Positions 17,164 through 25,340 of a stretch of DNA of 64,000 nt are shown in pieces. The translations under genes and the position numbers were made by a program. Position 1 is the stretch's first letter. Every line of letters begins with the position of its first letter. The notes under the pieces were generated by a model, which saw only the letters and a list, made by a program, of their open reading frames with translations, was not told where the DNA came from and did not search any database. Source of the stretch: JAWLHU01 sp049325315 (GTDB lineage Bacteria > Bacillota > Sulfobacillia > Symbiobacteriales > Symbiobacteriaceae); NCBI GenBank assembly GCA_049325315.1, contig JBMONB010000083.1, forward strand, positions 124,001 through 188,000. Direction: 5' to 3'.

Positions 17164-17885
17164 TCCGTACCGGTTTGCGCCGGGCCGTTGCGCAGGGGCG
17201 CCCGGCCGGCGACCTGTGGGAGCGAGTGGAGCGAGGGATCGGGCGCCGGCGCCCGCCTTTGCTGAAGTACGCGGTGGCGGCTGTGATTGTGGCTCTTATG
17301 GCAACGGCAGCCCTCCCGGGCGCCCGGGCCGCTGCCGGTGAGGTGATGAGGGCCATTTTCTCCGAGACTGTGGGGGACATGCCGGTGCAGGTTCGGGAGG
17401 GGAAGGTTCCGTTCGTCGGGTCGGACGTCAAGTTCGCAGAAGCCACCAGCGATGGCGGCCCTGTAACCGTTGTGTCCGTGGGGACTCAGGCGGCCAGGCG
17501 GTTCACGGGTGGTCCGGGCCAGTTCCCCGCTGAGGCTCGAGCGGCGATTCGGGCGCCCTTCCGAATCCCTGCCACGATTCCCGCTGACCAGCCGGTTGAG
17601 GTTGTCGTACAGGCCCACGCCGATTCCGGCCAGGAGTTCGTAACCATGTTTATCGGCGGCGCTATGATCTCGCAACGGACACCGGCGCCGGAGGACCTGA
17701 ATATCCTTGTCCTTCCCGGTGCGAAGGCGCAAACGATGGAGATAAGCGGGGTAGAAGTGCTGGAGATCGAGGATGCCGGGCGCATTCTGTACACCTTCCG
17801 GTTCGACGGCGTGCTGGCCGATGTCTCCGGCAGCAGTCGAGAGAAGGAGATGGTTCGCAGTCTTGTCGAAGCGCTGCTGCACTAG
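17142..17885 (+). CDS. Probable anti-sigma factor, single-span membrane protein
   Basis: The 247-residue protein has a short cytoplasmic N-terminus (about residues 1-40), one membrane helix (about 41-62, KYAVAAVIVALMATAALPG) and an extracytoplasmic domain of about 180 residues with strand-rich segments. It starts with GAGGAGGGG just upstream and overlaps the sigma-factor gene by 22 bases, implying translational coupling. No zinc-binding HxxxCxxC motif is seen, so it is not a classical ZAS anti-sigma. The outer part is compatible with a DUF4367-like sensing domain, a weak resemblance. The role as partner of the upstream sigma factor is inferred from position and topology. Confidence 0.7.
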   Translation: MHHTDEMIRTGLRRAVAQGRPAGDLWERVERGIGRRRPPLLKYAVAAVIVALMATAALPGARAAAGEVMRAIFSETVGDMPVQVREGKVPFVGSDVKFAEATSDGGPVTVVSVGTQAARRFTGGPGQFPAEARAAIRAPFRIPATIPADQPVEVVVQAHADSGQEFVTMFIGGAMISQRTPAPEDLNILVLPGAKAQTMEISGVEVLEIEDAGRILYTFRFDGVLADVSGSSREKEMVRSLVEALLH

Positions 17886-17919
17886 ACCGAGTCAGGATTA
17901 CCGCTTCAGACAACGTGAG

Positions 17920-17948
17920 CGCCCCGGGGGATCCAATCCCCCGGGGCG
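17920..17948. terminator. Shared terminator between convergent genes
   Basis: A 13-bp perfect GC stem (17920-17932 with 17936-17948) lies between the anti-sigma and ABC-F gene ends. The plus side continues TTATCT and the minus side has no strong T tract. Confidence 0.6.
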
Positions 17949-17959
17949 TTATCTATGGC

Positions 17960-19516
17960 TCACCGCGCTCTCTTCGCCCACTGCTCCACGTTCCAGACAT
18001 CGGTTACCCAATCTTGGTAGAACTCGGGCTCGTGGCAGACCAGCACCACGGTGCCCTTGTACTTCTTGAGCGCCACCGCCAGCTCTTCCTTGGCGGCCAC
18101 GTCGAGGTGGTTGGTGGGCTCGTCGAGCACCAGCCAGTTCGACTCGTTGACCTGGAGCTTGCAGAGCCGCACCTTGGCCTGCTCGCCGCCCGAGAGGTTG
18201 AAGATCTTGTTGTTAATATGCTCAGCGGTCAGCCCGCACGAGGCGAGCCGGCCCCGGACCTCGTTGTTGGAGAGCCAGGGGTAGGCGTCCCAGACCTCCT
18301 CCAGCGGGGTGCGCTCCTCGTTGAGCTGTTCCTCCTGGGCGAAGTAGGCGGTCAGCAGGTTGTCGCCCTGCTCCGCGGTGCCCTTGAGGGCGGGAATCAG
18401 TCCGAGCATCGTCTTGAGCAGGGTCGACTTGCCCACGCCGTTCATGCCGGTGATCGCCACCTTCTGGCCCCGCTCCAGGATCATGGAGAGCGGGGGGAGC
18501 AGCGAGTAGGAGTAGCCGATCTCCATGTTCTCCGCCTTGAAGAGGATCCGGCTGGCGTTGCGCCCCTCCTTGAAGAGGAAGGTCGGCCGGGGGTACTCCA
18601 CCGGCTTCTCGATCCGCTCCATCTTGTCGAGCATCTTCTGGCGGGAGGCCGCCATGCCGCGGGTCGCCACCCGGGCCTTGTTGCGGGCGATGAAGTCCTC
18701 GAGCCGGGCGATCTCGCCCTGCTGCCGCTCGAAGGCCGCCTCCTGCTGCATCCGCTTCTGCTCGTAGGTGCGCAGGAAGAACTCGTAGTTGCCCGAGTAG
18801 CGGGTCAGCTGCCCGCCCTCCAGGTGGTAGATCACGTTGACCACGTCGTTCATGAAGAAGGTGTCGTGGCTGACCAGCAGGAAGGCGTAGGGGTAGCCCT
18901 GCAGGTACTCGGTCAGCCAGTTGATATGCTCCTCGTCGAGGTAATTGGTCGGCTCGTCGAGGACCAGCACGTTGGGCTGCTGCAGCAGCAGCTTGGCCAG
19001 CAGGAGCTTCGTCCGCTGACCGCCCGAGAGTTCGGAGACGTCGCGGTCCAGCCCGATGGCGTTCAGCCCCAGGCCCCTGGCGGTCTCCTCCACCTTGGCG
19101 TCGATCGTATAAAAACCGCTGATCTCCAGCCGGTCCTGAATATCGCCCATCTCTTCGAGGAGCCGCTCCATCTCATCAGCATCGGCCGTGGCCATCGCCT
19201 CGCCGATGGTGGTGATCTCCGCCTCCATCTCATAGAGGTGGCGGAAGGCGTCCCGCAGCACATCGCGCATGGTCATGCCGGGGACAAGCCGGGTGTGCTG
19301 GTCCAGGTAGCCGACGGTGGCCCGCTTCGCCCATTCGATCTGGCCCTCGTCGGGCTGGGTCTGGCCGGTGATAATCTCGATAAAGGTCGACTTGCCGGTG
19401 CCGTTCGAGCCCACCAGGCCCACATGCTCACCGCGGAGCAGCCGGAAGGAGACCTCCTGGAACAGGGTCCGGGCGCCAAAGCCATGTCCGAGTCGCTTGA
19501 CCTCTAAGATGCTCAC
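17960..19516 (-). CDS. ABC-F family ATPase (translation factor or antibiotic-resistance type)
   Basis: This 518-residue soluble protein has two ABC ATPase domains and no membrane segment. The first Walker A (GSNGTGKST) is at residues 36-44, with signature LSGGQ and Walker B VLVLDEPTNYLD. The second Walker A (GMNGVGKST) is at 357-365, with LSGGEQ and LVLDEPTNHLD. A charged helical linker of about 80 residues between the domains (around 235-315) is the arm that reaches the peptidyl transferase centre in ABC-F proteins. The GTG start has AGGAGG about 8 bases upstream; longer frames to 20188 run through the next gene and are rejected. It lacks recognisable subfamily marks, so housekeeping and antibiotic-protection roles are both open. 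Confidence 0.88.
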   Translation of the reverse strand: MSILEVKRLGHGFGARTLFQEVSFRLLRGEHVGLVGSNGTGKSTFIEIITGQTQPDEGQIEWAKRATVGYLDQHTRLVPGMTMRDVLRDAFRHLYEMEAEITTIGEAMATADADEMERLLEEMGDIQDRLEISGFYTIDAKVEETARGLGLNAIGLDRDVSELSGGQRTKLLLAKLLLQQPNVLVLDEPTNYLDEEHINWLTEYLQGYPYAFLLVSHDTFFMNDVVNVIYHLEGGQLTRYSGNYEFFLRTYEQKRMQQEAAFERQQGEIARLEDFIARNKARVATRGMAASRQKMLDKMERIEKPVEYPRPTFLFKEGRNASRILFKAENMEIGYSYSLLPPLSMILERGQKVAITGMNGVGKSTLLKTMLGLIPALKGTAEQGDNLLTAYFAQEEQLNEERTPLEEVWDAYPWLSNNEVRGRLASCGLTAEHINNKIFNLSGGEQAKVRLCKLQVNESNWLVLDEPTNHLDVAAKEELAVALKKYKGTVVLVCHEPEFYQDWVTDVWNVEQWAKRAR

Positions 19517-19558
19517 GCAGCACGCTCCTCCTGCGGCATTATGTTGGCATACTGCCCT

Positions 19559-19587
19559 ATCGTACAGGATGTTCGCGTTCTGCACAA
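19559..19587 (-). promoter_or_regulatory. Candidate promoter of the ABC-F gene
   Basis: On the minus strand TTGTGC (19582-19587) and TACGAT (19559-19564) are separated by 17 bases, about 45 bases before the GTG start. Confidence 0.45.
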
Positions 19588-19650
19588 TGGGAAACAGATC
19601 TCCACCTGCGCCGATCGTCCTGATGCTGCAGATGAGGACTGAGCAGGTGG

Positions 19651-21258
19651 TCAGCGGGGCCCGAAGAAGACGGAGGGGTTCATCACCCCGCCGGGGTCGA
19701 GCGCCGCCTTCAGCCCCCGGAGCGCCTGCAGGTGTACGGCGCCGTGCTCCCGCTCGAAGAGCGGCTGGAAGTCCTGGCCGGTGCCGTGGTGGTGCGAGAG
19801 CGTCCCGCCGTGGGCGAGAAAGGCCTCCAGCGCCGCCAACTGCAGGTCCCGCCAGGCCTCCAGGAGCCGCTCCCGGTCCGGGCGGGCGAAGAAGCTGAAG
19901 TAGAGGGAGCAGCCGTCGGGGTAGACGTGGGTCACCCGGCAGAGGACCCCCCCGCCCGGCGACCAGCGGTCCAGCCGCTCCAGGAGCGCCGTGCGCACCC
20001 CCTGGTACATCGCCTCCGCCCGCGACCAGGTGGCGGCGGTCTCCAGGGTATCGACGATCAGCCCGTAGTCGATCAGCACATCGCGCCAGTAGGGCTGCTC
20101 GAAGTAGGTGGACTTCCAGGTCCGGACCTCCTCCTCGCCGGTGGGCTCGCCGCCCGCGGCGAGGCAGAGGCGCCGGGCCTCCTGCCACTCGGCCTCCACC
20201 CGGCCGGCGGCGCTCTCGGCGTCGATCTCGAAGCCGAGCAGCAGCAGCGCCCCGGGCTGGTAGCGCCGCCCCTGGGTCATGGCGGCCACCATCGCCTCGT
20301 ACTCGTCGAGCAGCCGGAGGACCGGGGGCTGCAGCCCCGCCTGCACCACCCGGCGCATCGCCTCGAGTCCGGCGGCGAAGTCGGGGTAGCGGTAGCCGGC
20401 GGCTAGCTTTCGGACCGGGGGCAGCAGCGCCTGGAGCACCGCCTCCGTTATGAAGCCCAGGCTCCCCTCGGAGCCGACGAAGAGCCCGTTGCCGCTGGGC
20501 CCCGAGGCCGAGGCGGGGACCTCCCGGGTCTGCACGACCCCGGCCGGCGTGACCACCCGCAGCGCCTCCACCCGGGAGTCGATCTTGGCGTGCCGGGTGG
20601 AGAAGTGCCCCCCGGCCCGGGCCGCCACCCAGCCACCCACCGTGGAGTGCTGGTAGGACTGCGGGTAGTGGCGGAAGGCCAGCCCGTGCTCCCGGAGCGA
20701 CTCCTCCAGGTCGGGGCCCAGCATGCCCGCCTCCACCCGGACCCTGCGGGAGAGCGCATCAACCTCCCGCAGCCGGCTGAGCAGCTGCAGGTCCACGCTG
20801 ATCACGCCCTGGTAGCCAGGCCCTGCTGAGGGCTCCACCCCGCCCACCACCGAGGAGCCACCGCCGAAGGGTATCAGGGCGATCCGGTGGGCGGCGGCGT
20901 GATCCATGAGCCGGAGCAGGTCTGCCTCGGTGGCCGGGTAGGCCACCCCGTCCGGGAAGCGGAGCCCCTCGCCGGTCCGCAGCCGGATCAGGTCGCCGTA
21001 GCTGCGACCCGCTCCATGCAGCGCCCGCTCGTAGGGAGACCGGGCGATGCGGCCCTCGAATCCCGGAATCTGCAGGTCGACCCGGGAGGGAGGGATGACG
21101 AGGCGCTCCAGCGGGACGGGCATCTGCCGCTCCTCCGGCTGCACCCCCAGCCAGGCGCCGGCCCCGGCCATCCACCGTTTGATCTGCTCCGGAGGGATCT
21201 CGTCCCCCTCATAGCCCCACCCGTTCCACTTCCGCTGCCTGCCTGCGGACCCTGTCAT
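19651..21258 (-). CDS. FAD-binding oxidase of the alkylglycerone-phosphate synthase type
   Basis: The protein has 535 residues. The N-terminus K-W-N-G-W-G-Y resembles the start of AGPS-like proteins. A VAO/PCMH-type FAD domain follows with P-F-G-G-G-S-S-V-V-G-G near residue 150, then Y-P-Q-S-Y-Q-H-S-T-V-G-G-W-V-A and the F-V-G-S-E-G-S-L-G-F-I-T-E motif. A histidine cluster near the C-terminus (S-H-H-H-G-T-G) matches the AGPS active site, and the end N-P-S-V-F-F is typical. AGPS swaps the acyl chain of acyl-DHAP for an alkyl chain; bacterial relatives may have other substrates. ATG at 21258 was chosen for its GGGAGGTGG site. Confidence 0.82.
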   Translation of the reverse strand: MTGSAGRQRKWNGWGYEGDEIPPEQIKRWMAGAGAWLGVQPEERQMPVPLERLVIPPSRVDLQIPGFEGRIARSPYERALHGAGRSYGDLIRLRTGEGLRFPDGVAYPATEADLLRLMDHAAAHRIALIPFGGGSSVVGGVEPSAGPGYQGVISVDLQLLSRLREVDALSRRVRVEAGMLGPDLEESLREHGLAFRHYPQSYQHSTVGGWVAARAGGHFSTRHAKIDSRVEALRVVTPAGVVQTREVPASASGPSGNGLFVGSEGSLGFITEAVLQALLPPVRKLAAGYRYPDFAAGLEAMRRVVQAGLQPPVLRLLDEYEAMVAAMTQGRRYQPGALLLLGFEIDAESAAGRVEAEWQEARRLCLAAGGEPTGEEEVRTWKSTYFEQPYWRDVLIDYGLIVDTLETAATWSRAEAMYQGVRTALLERLDRWSPGGGVLCRVTHVYPDGCSLYFSFFARPDRERLLEAWRDLQLAALEAFLAHGGTLSHHHGTGQDFQPLFEREHGAVHLQALRGLKAALDPGGVMNPSVFFGPR

Positions 21259-21299
21259 CGCCGCCACCTCCCGGTTGCTCTTCTGCACAGGTGCTGAAA

Positions 21300-21324
21300 C
21301 CCCGCCCGGGCAGACCGGGCGGGG
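21300..21324 (-). terminator. Terminator after the 94-residue membrane protein gene
   Basis: A perfect 10-bp stem (CCCCGCCCGG with CCGGGCGGGG, loop GCAGA) is followed on the minus strand by GTTTC. Confidence 0.6.
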
Positions 21325-21330
21325 CAAGGG

Positions 21331-21615
21331 TTAACCGTAGATGGAGAGGACCCACCAGATCACACCGAGTGCGGGCGGAACCGCGAGGCCGCCCAGAATC
21401 CTGCCGACAGTGCTGCCGGTGAAGAGCGCATAGGCGCCCAGCATCAGGCCCACAAAGGCGATGGAGCCGCTCAGGAGGAAGAGGCCGGCAAAGCCGTTCA
21501 CAGCGAGGAACACGCCAAAGAGCGCCACCGGCACGGAGAGCAGGCCGAGAATCAGGGCGGTCAGCCCGTGCCAGAGGGGCCTCTTGGCGGCGGGGGCGGG
21601 CGACGCAGGCTGCAC
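21331..21615 (-). CDS. Small membrane protein of unknown function
   Basis: The protein has 94 residues with about three hydrophobic helices (ALILGLLSVPVALFGVFLAV, GLFLLSGSIAFVGLMLGAYALF and PPALGVIWWVLSI) after an Ala/Pro-rich N-terminus. The GTG start at 21615 has AGGAGG upstream. It has a terminator after it and a hairpin before it, so it is probably a separate transcript. The pattern resembles generic DUF4190/DUF6114-like small membrane proteins, but I cannot assign one. Confidence 0.6.
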   Translation of the reverse strand: MQPASPAPAAKRPLWHGLTALILGLLSVPVALFGVFLAVNGFAGLFLLSGSIAFVGLMLGAYALFTGSTVGRILGGLAVPPALGVIWWVLSIYG

Positions 21616-21654
21616 GATGTGTGATCCTCCTCGGTCCTGAATTGTTGCTACAAG

Positions 21655-21686
21655 AGGAATTCGCTGTGAAGGGCGAATTCCTTTTT
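21655..21686 (+). terminator. Terminator-like hairpin with plus-strand T tract
   Basis: A 10-bp stem (AGGAATTCGC with GCGAATTCCT) is followed by TTTT on the plus strand, where no plus-strand gene ends. On the minus strand, where the chromate transporter genes end 70 bases earlier, the tail is only CTTG. It probably still acts for those genes. Confidence 0.45.
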
Positions 21687-21755
21687 GCGCGGGTCGGCGA
21701 AATCGACCTTCAGACCGATCGCTCCGCCGCTGCTGGAGAAGTGGCTGCGGGGCCG

Positions 21756-22268
21756 CTAGAGCAGCGCCATCGCCCCGCCCGCCAGCGCCGCCGTCGCCAG
21801 CACCCAGAGCGGCTCGACCCGCTTCCAGGCCACCGCCAGGAAGGCGGAAACTCCCACGAGCAGCTCCCACCAGTGAAGGCCCAGCGGCAGGACCAGCCGC
21901 AGCCCGGCCGTGCCCGCCAGGGCAGCGAGGATCCAGGGGATCGGCGCGGCGAAGGGCGCCACCACTGTCCGATAGCGCTGAAGGCCGCGCCCGGCGATGC
22001 TGCAGACCACCCAGGTCGGCAGGAGGATGCCCGCCAGCGCCACCACCGCCCCGCCGGCGCCCCGCAGCTGCCAGCCCAGGGCCACCACCAGGACCGAGAT
22101 CGGCCCCGGCGTGATCTGGCCGATGGAGACCGCCCAGGCAAACTGCTCGGGCGAGAGCATGCCCGGCCCCACCCAGGCCGACTGGGCCGCGGCAATCGTC
22201 CCCCAGGCGCCGCCCACGGCGGAAAGGCCGGCGGTCACCATGGTGATGAAGATCTCCCATAGGCTCAC
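21756..22268 (-). CDS. Chromate transporter family protein, second half
   Basis: The 170-residue membrane protein has 5-6 helices and the CHR-domain pattern: G-G-A-W-G-T-I near residue 20, E-Q-F-A-W-A-V-S-I-G-Q-I-T-P-G-P-I, then a long hydrophobic C-terminus. Full-length ChrA has two such domains in one chain; here they are two genes overlapping by 4 bases (ATGA), the short-chain pair form. The pair moves chromate or a related anion by proton-coupled exchange in characterised members. The substrate here is not certain. Confidence 0.85.
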   Translation of the reverse strand: MSLWEIFITMVTAGLSAVGGAWGTIAAAQSAWVGPGMLSPEQFAWAVSIGQITPGPISVLVVALGWQLRGAGGAVVALAGILLPTWVVCSIAGRGLQRYRTVVAPFAAPIPWILAALAGTAGLRLVLPLGLHWWELLVGVSAFLAVAWKRVEPLWVLATAALAGGAMALL

Positions 22269-22813
22269 CGCCGCTCACCTCCCAGCAGCCAGCGGCCCGC
22301 CAGCAGCGCCCCGATGACGGCCACCACCACCGAGACCCCGGCCAGCACCGCTGCCGCGACCGCCGCCAGGAGGAGCACGCCCCAGAGCCGCAGGGGCGCC
22401 GCCCGGGCGATCCTCCAGGCGTTGCCCAGCAGCACCCCGGCCATCGCCACCGTCACCATGCGGGTGATCGGCACCAGCGGGCCGCTGTTCAGCCCGGCGG
22501 AGAGGAAGATCAGGGCGGTCGCCACCAGGAGGGTGGGCGGGAGCATTAAGGCGAGCATAGCCACCAGGGAGCCAATCGATCCCCGGGTCCGGTAGCCGAT
22601 CAGCCCGGCCAGGGAGACAAAGCTGGGGCCGGGCACCAGGGTAGCGGCGGCCATGAGCGGGTCGAACTCCTCGGCGGCGAGCCACTCCCGCCGGGCCACC
22701 TCGGCCTTGATCCGGGGCAGAATGGCGTAGAGCCCGCCCCAGGAGACAGCGCCGACCCAGAGAAAGAAGCGGCTGAGGTCGATGAGCGAGGGGCGGTGCA
22801 GGGCCGGTTCCAT
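22265..22813 (-). CDS. Chromate transporter family protein, first half
   Basis: This 182-residue membrane protein is the partner of the downstream gene. It shows the CHR-domain motifs F-L-W-V-G-A-V-S-W-G-G-L-Y-A-I-L-P and F-D-P-L-M-A-A-A-T-L-V-P-G-P-S-F-V-S-L-A-G. The ATG at 22813 was chosen over an upstream ATG at 22840 because GGGGGGA lies 5-6 bases before it and nothing similar precedes the longer start. Confidence 0.85.
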   Translation of the reverse strand: MEPALHRPSLIDLSRFFLWVGAVSWGGLYAILPRIKAEVARREWLAAEEFDPLMAAATLVPGPSFVSLAGLIGYRTRGSIGSLVAMLALMLPPTLLVATALIFLSAGLNSGPLVPITRMVTVAMAGVLLGNAWRIARAAPLRLWGVLLLAAVAAAVLAGVSVVVAVIGALLAGRWLLGGERR

Positions 22814-23017
22814 CGGCGTCCCCCCAGAAGGTATATGCAATCAATAGTATCATATTCGAATGAGCAAACAAACGCGCTGCGGACTCATAAGCAGGGCAGG
22901 CGTCAACCAAAATTTGTCGACATAAGATGACGAGATGCGGGCATCATAGGAATGGAACTCGTTGTTCACCACGATCGCAAACGATCGTGCCGATTTGAAG
23001 AGGGAGGCGCTTCGATC

Positions 23018-23428
23018 ATGCGGCTGATCACGCTCCTGCTTGCGGCAGCGCTCACGGCGGCAACGCCGGGGGTGGCCCGGGCGAGCGAGGCCGTGCTTCC
23101 GGCCTTCCAAGGCAGGCCGGATATCAAGGTGACCGCTACGGCTTACACCAGCGGCCCCGAAAGCACGGGGAAACGCCCGGGCCATCCGCAGTACGGCATT
23201 ACCTTCTCGGGCACGAAGGCCCGGGAGGGCCGGACCATCGCGGTGGACCCGCGCAAGATCCCGCTGGGGAGCCGAGTCTATATTCACGAGCTGCGGGAGA
23301 CCCGGTACGCCGAGGATACCGGCGGAGCGATTCGGGGCCACCGGATCGACATCTACATGGATGATCTCTCGCAGGCGCTCCAGTGGGGCATGCAGGAGAT
23401 CCACATCTCCTACGACCCCAAGATCTGA
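23018..23428 (+). CDS. Secreted 3D-domain protein
   Basis: The protein has 136 residues with a signal peptide (about residues 1-25, cleavage near A-R-A-S). The rest is a 3D domain: T-A-T-A-Y-T-S-G, then R-T-I-A-V-D-P-R-K-I-P-L-G-S-R-V-Y-I, E-D-T-G-G-A-I-R-G-H-R-I-D-I-Y-M. The three conserved aspartates are in VDP, EDTGG and RIDIYM. The fold is that of MltA/YabE/YocH-type cell-wall enzymes, which cleave glycan strands as lytic transglycosylases. GAGGGAGG lies about 9 bases before the ATG. Most family members carry extra LysM, SH3 or G5 domains; this one is the bare domain. Confidence 0.85.
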   Translation: MRLITLLLAAALTAATPGVARASEAVLPAFQGRPDIKVTATAYTSGPESTGKRPGHPQYGITFSGTKAREGRTIAVDPRKIPLGSRVYIHELRETRYAEDTGGAIRGHRIDIYMDDLSQALQWGMQEIHISYDPKI

Positions 23429-23433
23429 CGAAA

Positions 23434-23466
23434 TGCCACCGGGCCAAGGCTCGGTGGCACTTTGTT
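23434..23466 (+). terminator. Terminator after the 3D-domain gene
   Basis: A stem of about 12 bp (TGCCACCGGGCC with GGCTCGGTGGCA, one G-U pair) is followed by CTTTGTT. Confidence 0.75.
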
Positions 23467-23578
23467 CCGGGTAGAACCACCCCTCACCCGAACATTGCAC
23501 ATGGATGGTCAACAGCCTACCGCATCGGCAGGGGTATCCCCGCCTGAAAGGCTAGCTGAACTACCTGAATGAGGCTAT

Positions 23579-23797
23579 CGTCAGATTTTGAGCAGCCCCA
23601 GGCCCACCCTGATGCTCAATAACTGACGCGAAGTCGTTCGAATCGACTTCAGCGAGGTTCCCGGGCCACCAACACACCACCAAAGCAGACCCAAACCCAC
23701 GGTTCATACCCCTGGGGGGTAACGCAGATGCCCAGTGCCAGCCTGTAGCATCAGATTTTGAACAAGCCGGCCTGGCACCGGGGTGTCAAAATCTGAC
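23579..23797. repeat. Two imperfect palindromes in a gene-free gap
   Basis: The 23467-24022 gap holds no supportable gene. It contains two related palindromes. At 23751-23797 the arms are TCAGATTTTGA and TCAAAATCTGA; at 23579-23628 the arms are GTCAGATTTTGAGCA and TGCTCAATAACTGAC. Both share the word TCAGATTTTGA and a GC-rich loop. A third, unrelated palindrome (GAAGTCG / CGACTTC) sits near 23630-23650. They look like members of a dispersed palindromic family. Confidence 0.6.
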
Positions 23798-24022
23798 GGT
23801 ACCCAGACGAAGCGGAGGGAGTCAGGGTTCCAGGAGAAACTGCCGGACCGTGGCTGCATAGCGGAAGGTATTGAGTATGCATCGGGATTCGGCGGCGGAC
23901 CAGAGCGAGCACAGCCCCGCTGTCGGTTCGCTCGAAGTCACCACCCGAAACTCGCCGTTCTCCAAGCGGATTCCCCCAGTACCCAGAATGAATCAGCAGG
24001 ATAGATCAATTCGTCTATCTAA

Positions 24023-25294
24023 ATGATTCATGCAAAGGGGGAATCCATCCTGCGCCTTACCCAACGGCTTCTGGCTTTGCTTCTGGTGCTGCCGCCCCTG
24101 CTCCTTTCGGGCTGCGGTACCGCACCCGCCACCACCGGGGCCGCACAGTCGGTCGTGGAGCCCATACCCCCGCCCCCGGAACCGCCCCCGCCACCCCCGC
24201 CGCCGCCGGCGGTCAAGGCCCGGATTCTGGCGGTGGGCGACCTGCTCATGCACACCCCGCTGGTCTATTCCTCCCAGACGGGGGAGGATTCGTGGGACTT
24301 CACCCCGCTCTTCGCCCCGGTCCGGCCCTGGATCGAGGGAGCCGACCTGGCCATTGCCAACCTCGAGACCACCCTGACCGGCAAGGATTACCCCTGGGCG
24401 GGCTACCCGAGCTTCAACACCCCGCCCGAGTTTGCCCGGGACTTGAAGGCGCTGGGCTTTGACGCCATCACCCATGCCAACAACCACACGCTGGACTACA
24501 GCGAGTTCGGGTTGGTCAAGACCATCGAGGCGCTGGACGCCGCAGGGCTGCCCCGCACGGGCGCCCACCGGACGGCGGAGGAGCAAGAGCAGATTCTGGT
24601 GGTCGAGGTGACCCCCGGCATCCGCATGGCGCTGCTGGCCTATACATACGGCACCAACGGGGTTCCCCTGCCGCACCCCTGGTCGGTCAACATGCTCGAC
24701 CCCGAGCGGATTCCCGCCGATATCCGCCGCGCCCGTTCCCTGCCCGATGTGGACCTGGTGGCCGTCGCGCTGCACTTTGGCGACGAGTACGCCCGGGAGC
24801 CCAACGAGGAGCAGCAGATGTACGTGAAGCTCGCCCTGGAGGCCGGGGCAGACATCATCTTGGGCAACCACCCCCACGTGATCCAGCGGATTGAGGTCCG
24901 GCAGGTGCGGGATCAGTTCGGCCGGGAGCTCCCCCGGGCGGTGATCTTCAGCCTGGGCAACTTCATCTCCAACCAAAAGGGGCTCCACCGGGAGGCAGGC
25001 CTGATGTTCCTGGTGGATGTGTCCAAGGAGGAGGGGGTGACCCGGGTGGAGCGGGTCGGATTCGTACCGACCTGGGTGCATCCGTACCAGAAGGATGGCG
25101 CCAAGCGCTACCGGGTCGTGGCGGTGGAGAGGGCGATCAGGGATTACGAGGCGGGCAGCGACCCGCTGATCACCGCCGCCGACTACGAGCGACTGAAGGC
25201 GGTCTGGGCCGATACCACCGTGCAGGCGGTGGGAGGGCCGGAGGTGAAGCTCCAGACGGTGGATGAACCCCCCGGGCACCCCGACAAGCGATAG
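24023..25294 (+). CDS. CapA/PGA_cap-type metallophosphatase lipoprotein
   Basis: The 423-residue protein is exported: a hydrophobic leader ends in a lipobox L-L-S-G-C (C31), followed by a proline-rich spacer of about 25 residues. The main domain is the poly-gamma-glutamate CapA (PGA_cap) calcineurin-like fold, with A-V-G-D-L-L-M-H, A-N-L-E-T-T-L, T-H-A-N-N-H-T-L-D-Y and A-L-H-F-G-D-E-Y, and H-P-H-V-I in the metal-binding positions. Such proteins are linked to capsule or cell-surface polymer handling; the exact reaction is unsettled. No other cap genes are nearby, so polymer synthesis here is doubtful. The start is uncertain: the best ribosome binding site (AAAGGGGG at 24034) lies inside the ATG frame and would serve a CTG at 24050. 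Confidence 0.85.
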   Translation: MIHAKGESILRLTQRLLALLLVLPPLLLSGCGTAPATTGAAQSVVEPIPPPPEPPPPPPPPPAVKARILAVGDLLMHTPLVYSSQTGEDSWDFTPLFAPVRPWIEGADLAIANLETTLTGKDYPWAGYPSFNTPPEFARDLKALGFDAITHANNHTLDYSEFGLVKTIEALDAAGLPRTGAHRTAEEQEQILVVEVTPGIRMALLAYTYGTNGVPLPHPWSVNMLDPERIPADIRRARSLPDVDLVAVALHFGDEYAREPNEEQQMYVKLALEAGADIILGNHPHVIQRIEVRQVRDQFGRELPRAVIFSLGNFISNQKGLHREAGLMFLVDVSKEEGVTRVERVGFVPTWVHPYQKDGAKRYRVVAVERAIRDYEAGSDPLITAADYERLKAVWADTTVQAVGGPEVKLQTVDEPPGHPDKR

Positions 25295-25297
25295 GCA

Positions 25298-25335
25298 AGA
25301 GCCCGACGGTCCATGGTGGCCGCCGGGCTCTTTTT
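25298..25335 (+). terminator. Terminator after the CapA-like gene
   Basis: AGAGCCCG pairs with CGGGCTCT around a second small stem, followed by TTTTT on the plus strand. It also lies just past the end of the minus-strand repeat-protein gene. Confidence 0.8.
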
Positions 25336-25340
25336 CGCGC

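Noticed and set aside
17915..19507. Long plus-strand frame opposite the ABC-F gene
   Set aside because: Antisense shadow; the real gene has two complete ABC cassettes.
19517..20188. Upstream extension of the ABC-F gene to 20188
   Set aside because: The extension runs through the flavoenzyme gene in another frame; the GTG at 19516 has a good ribosome binding site and starts at the expected ABC-F N-terminus.
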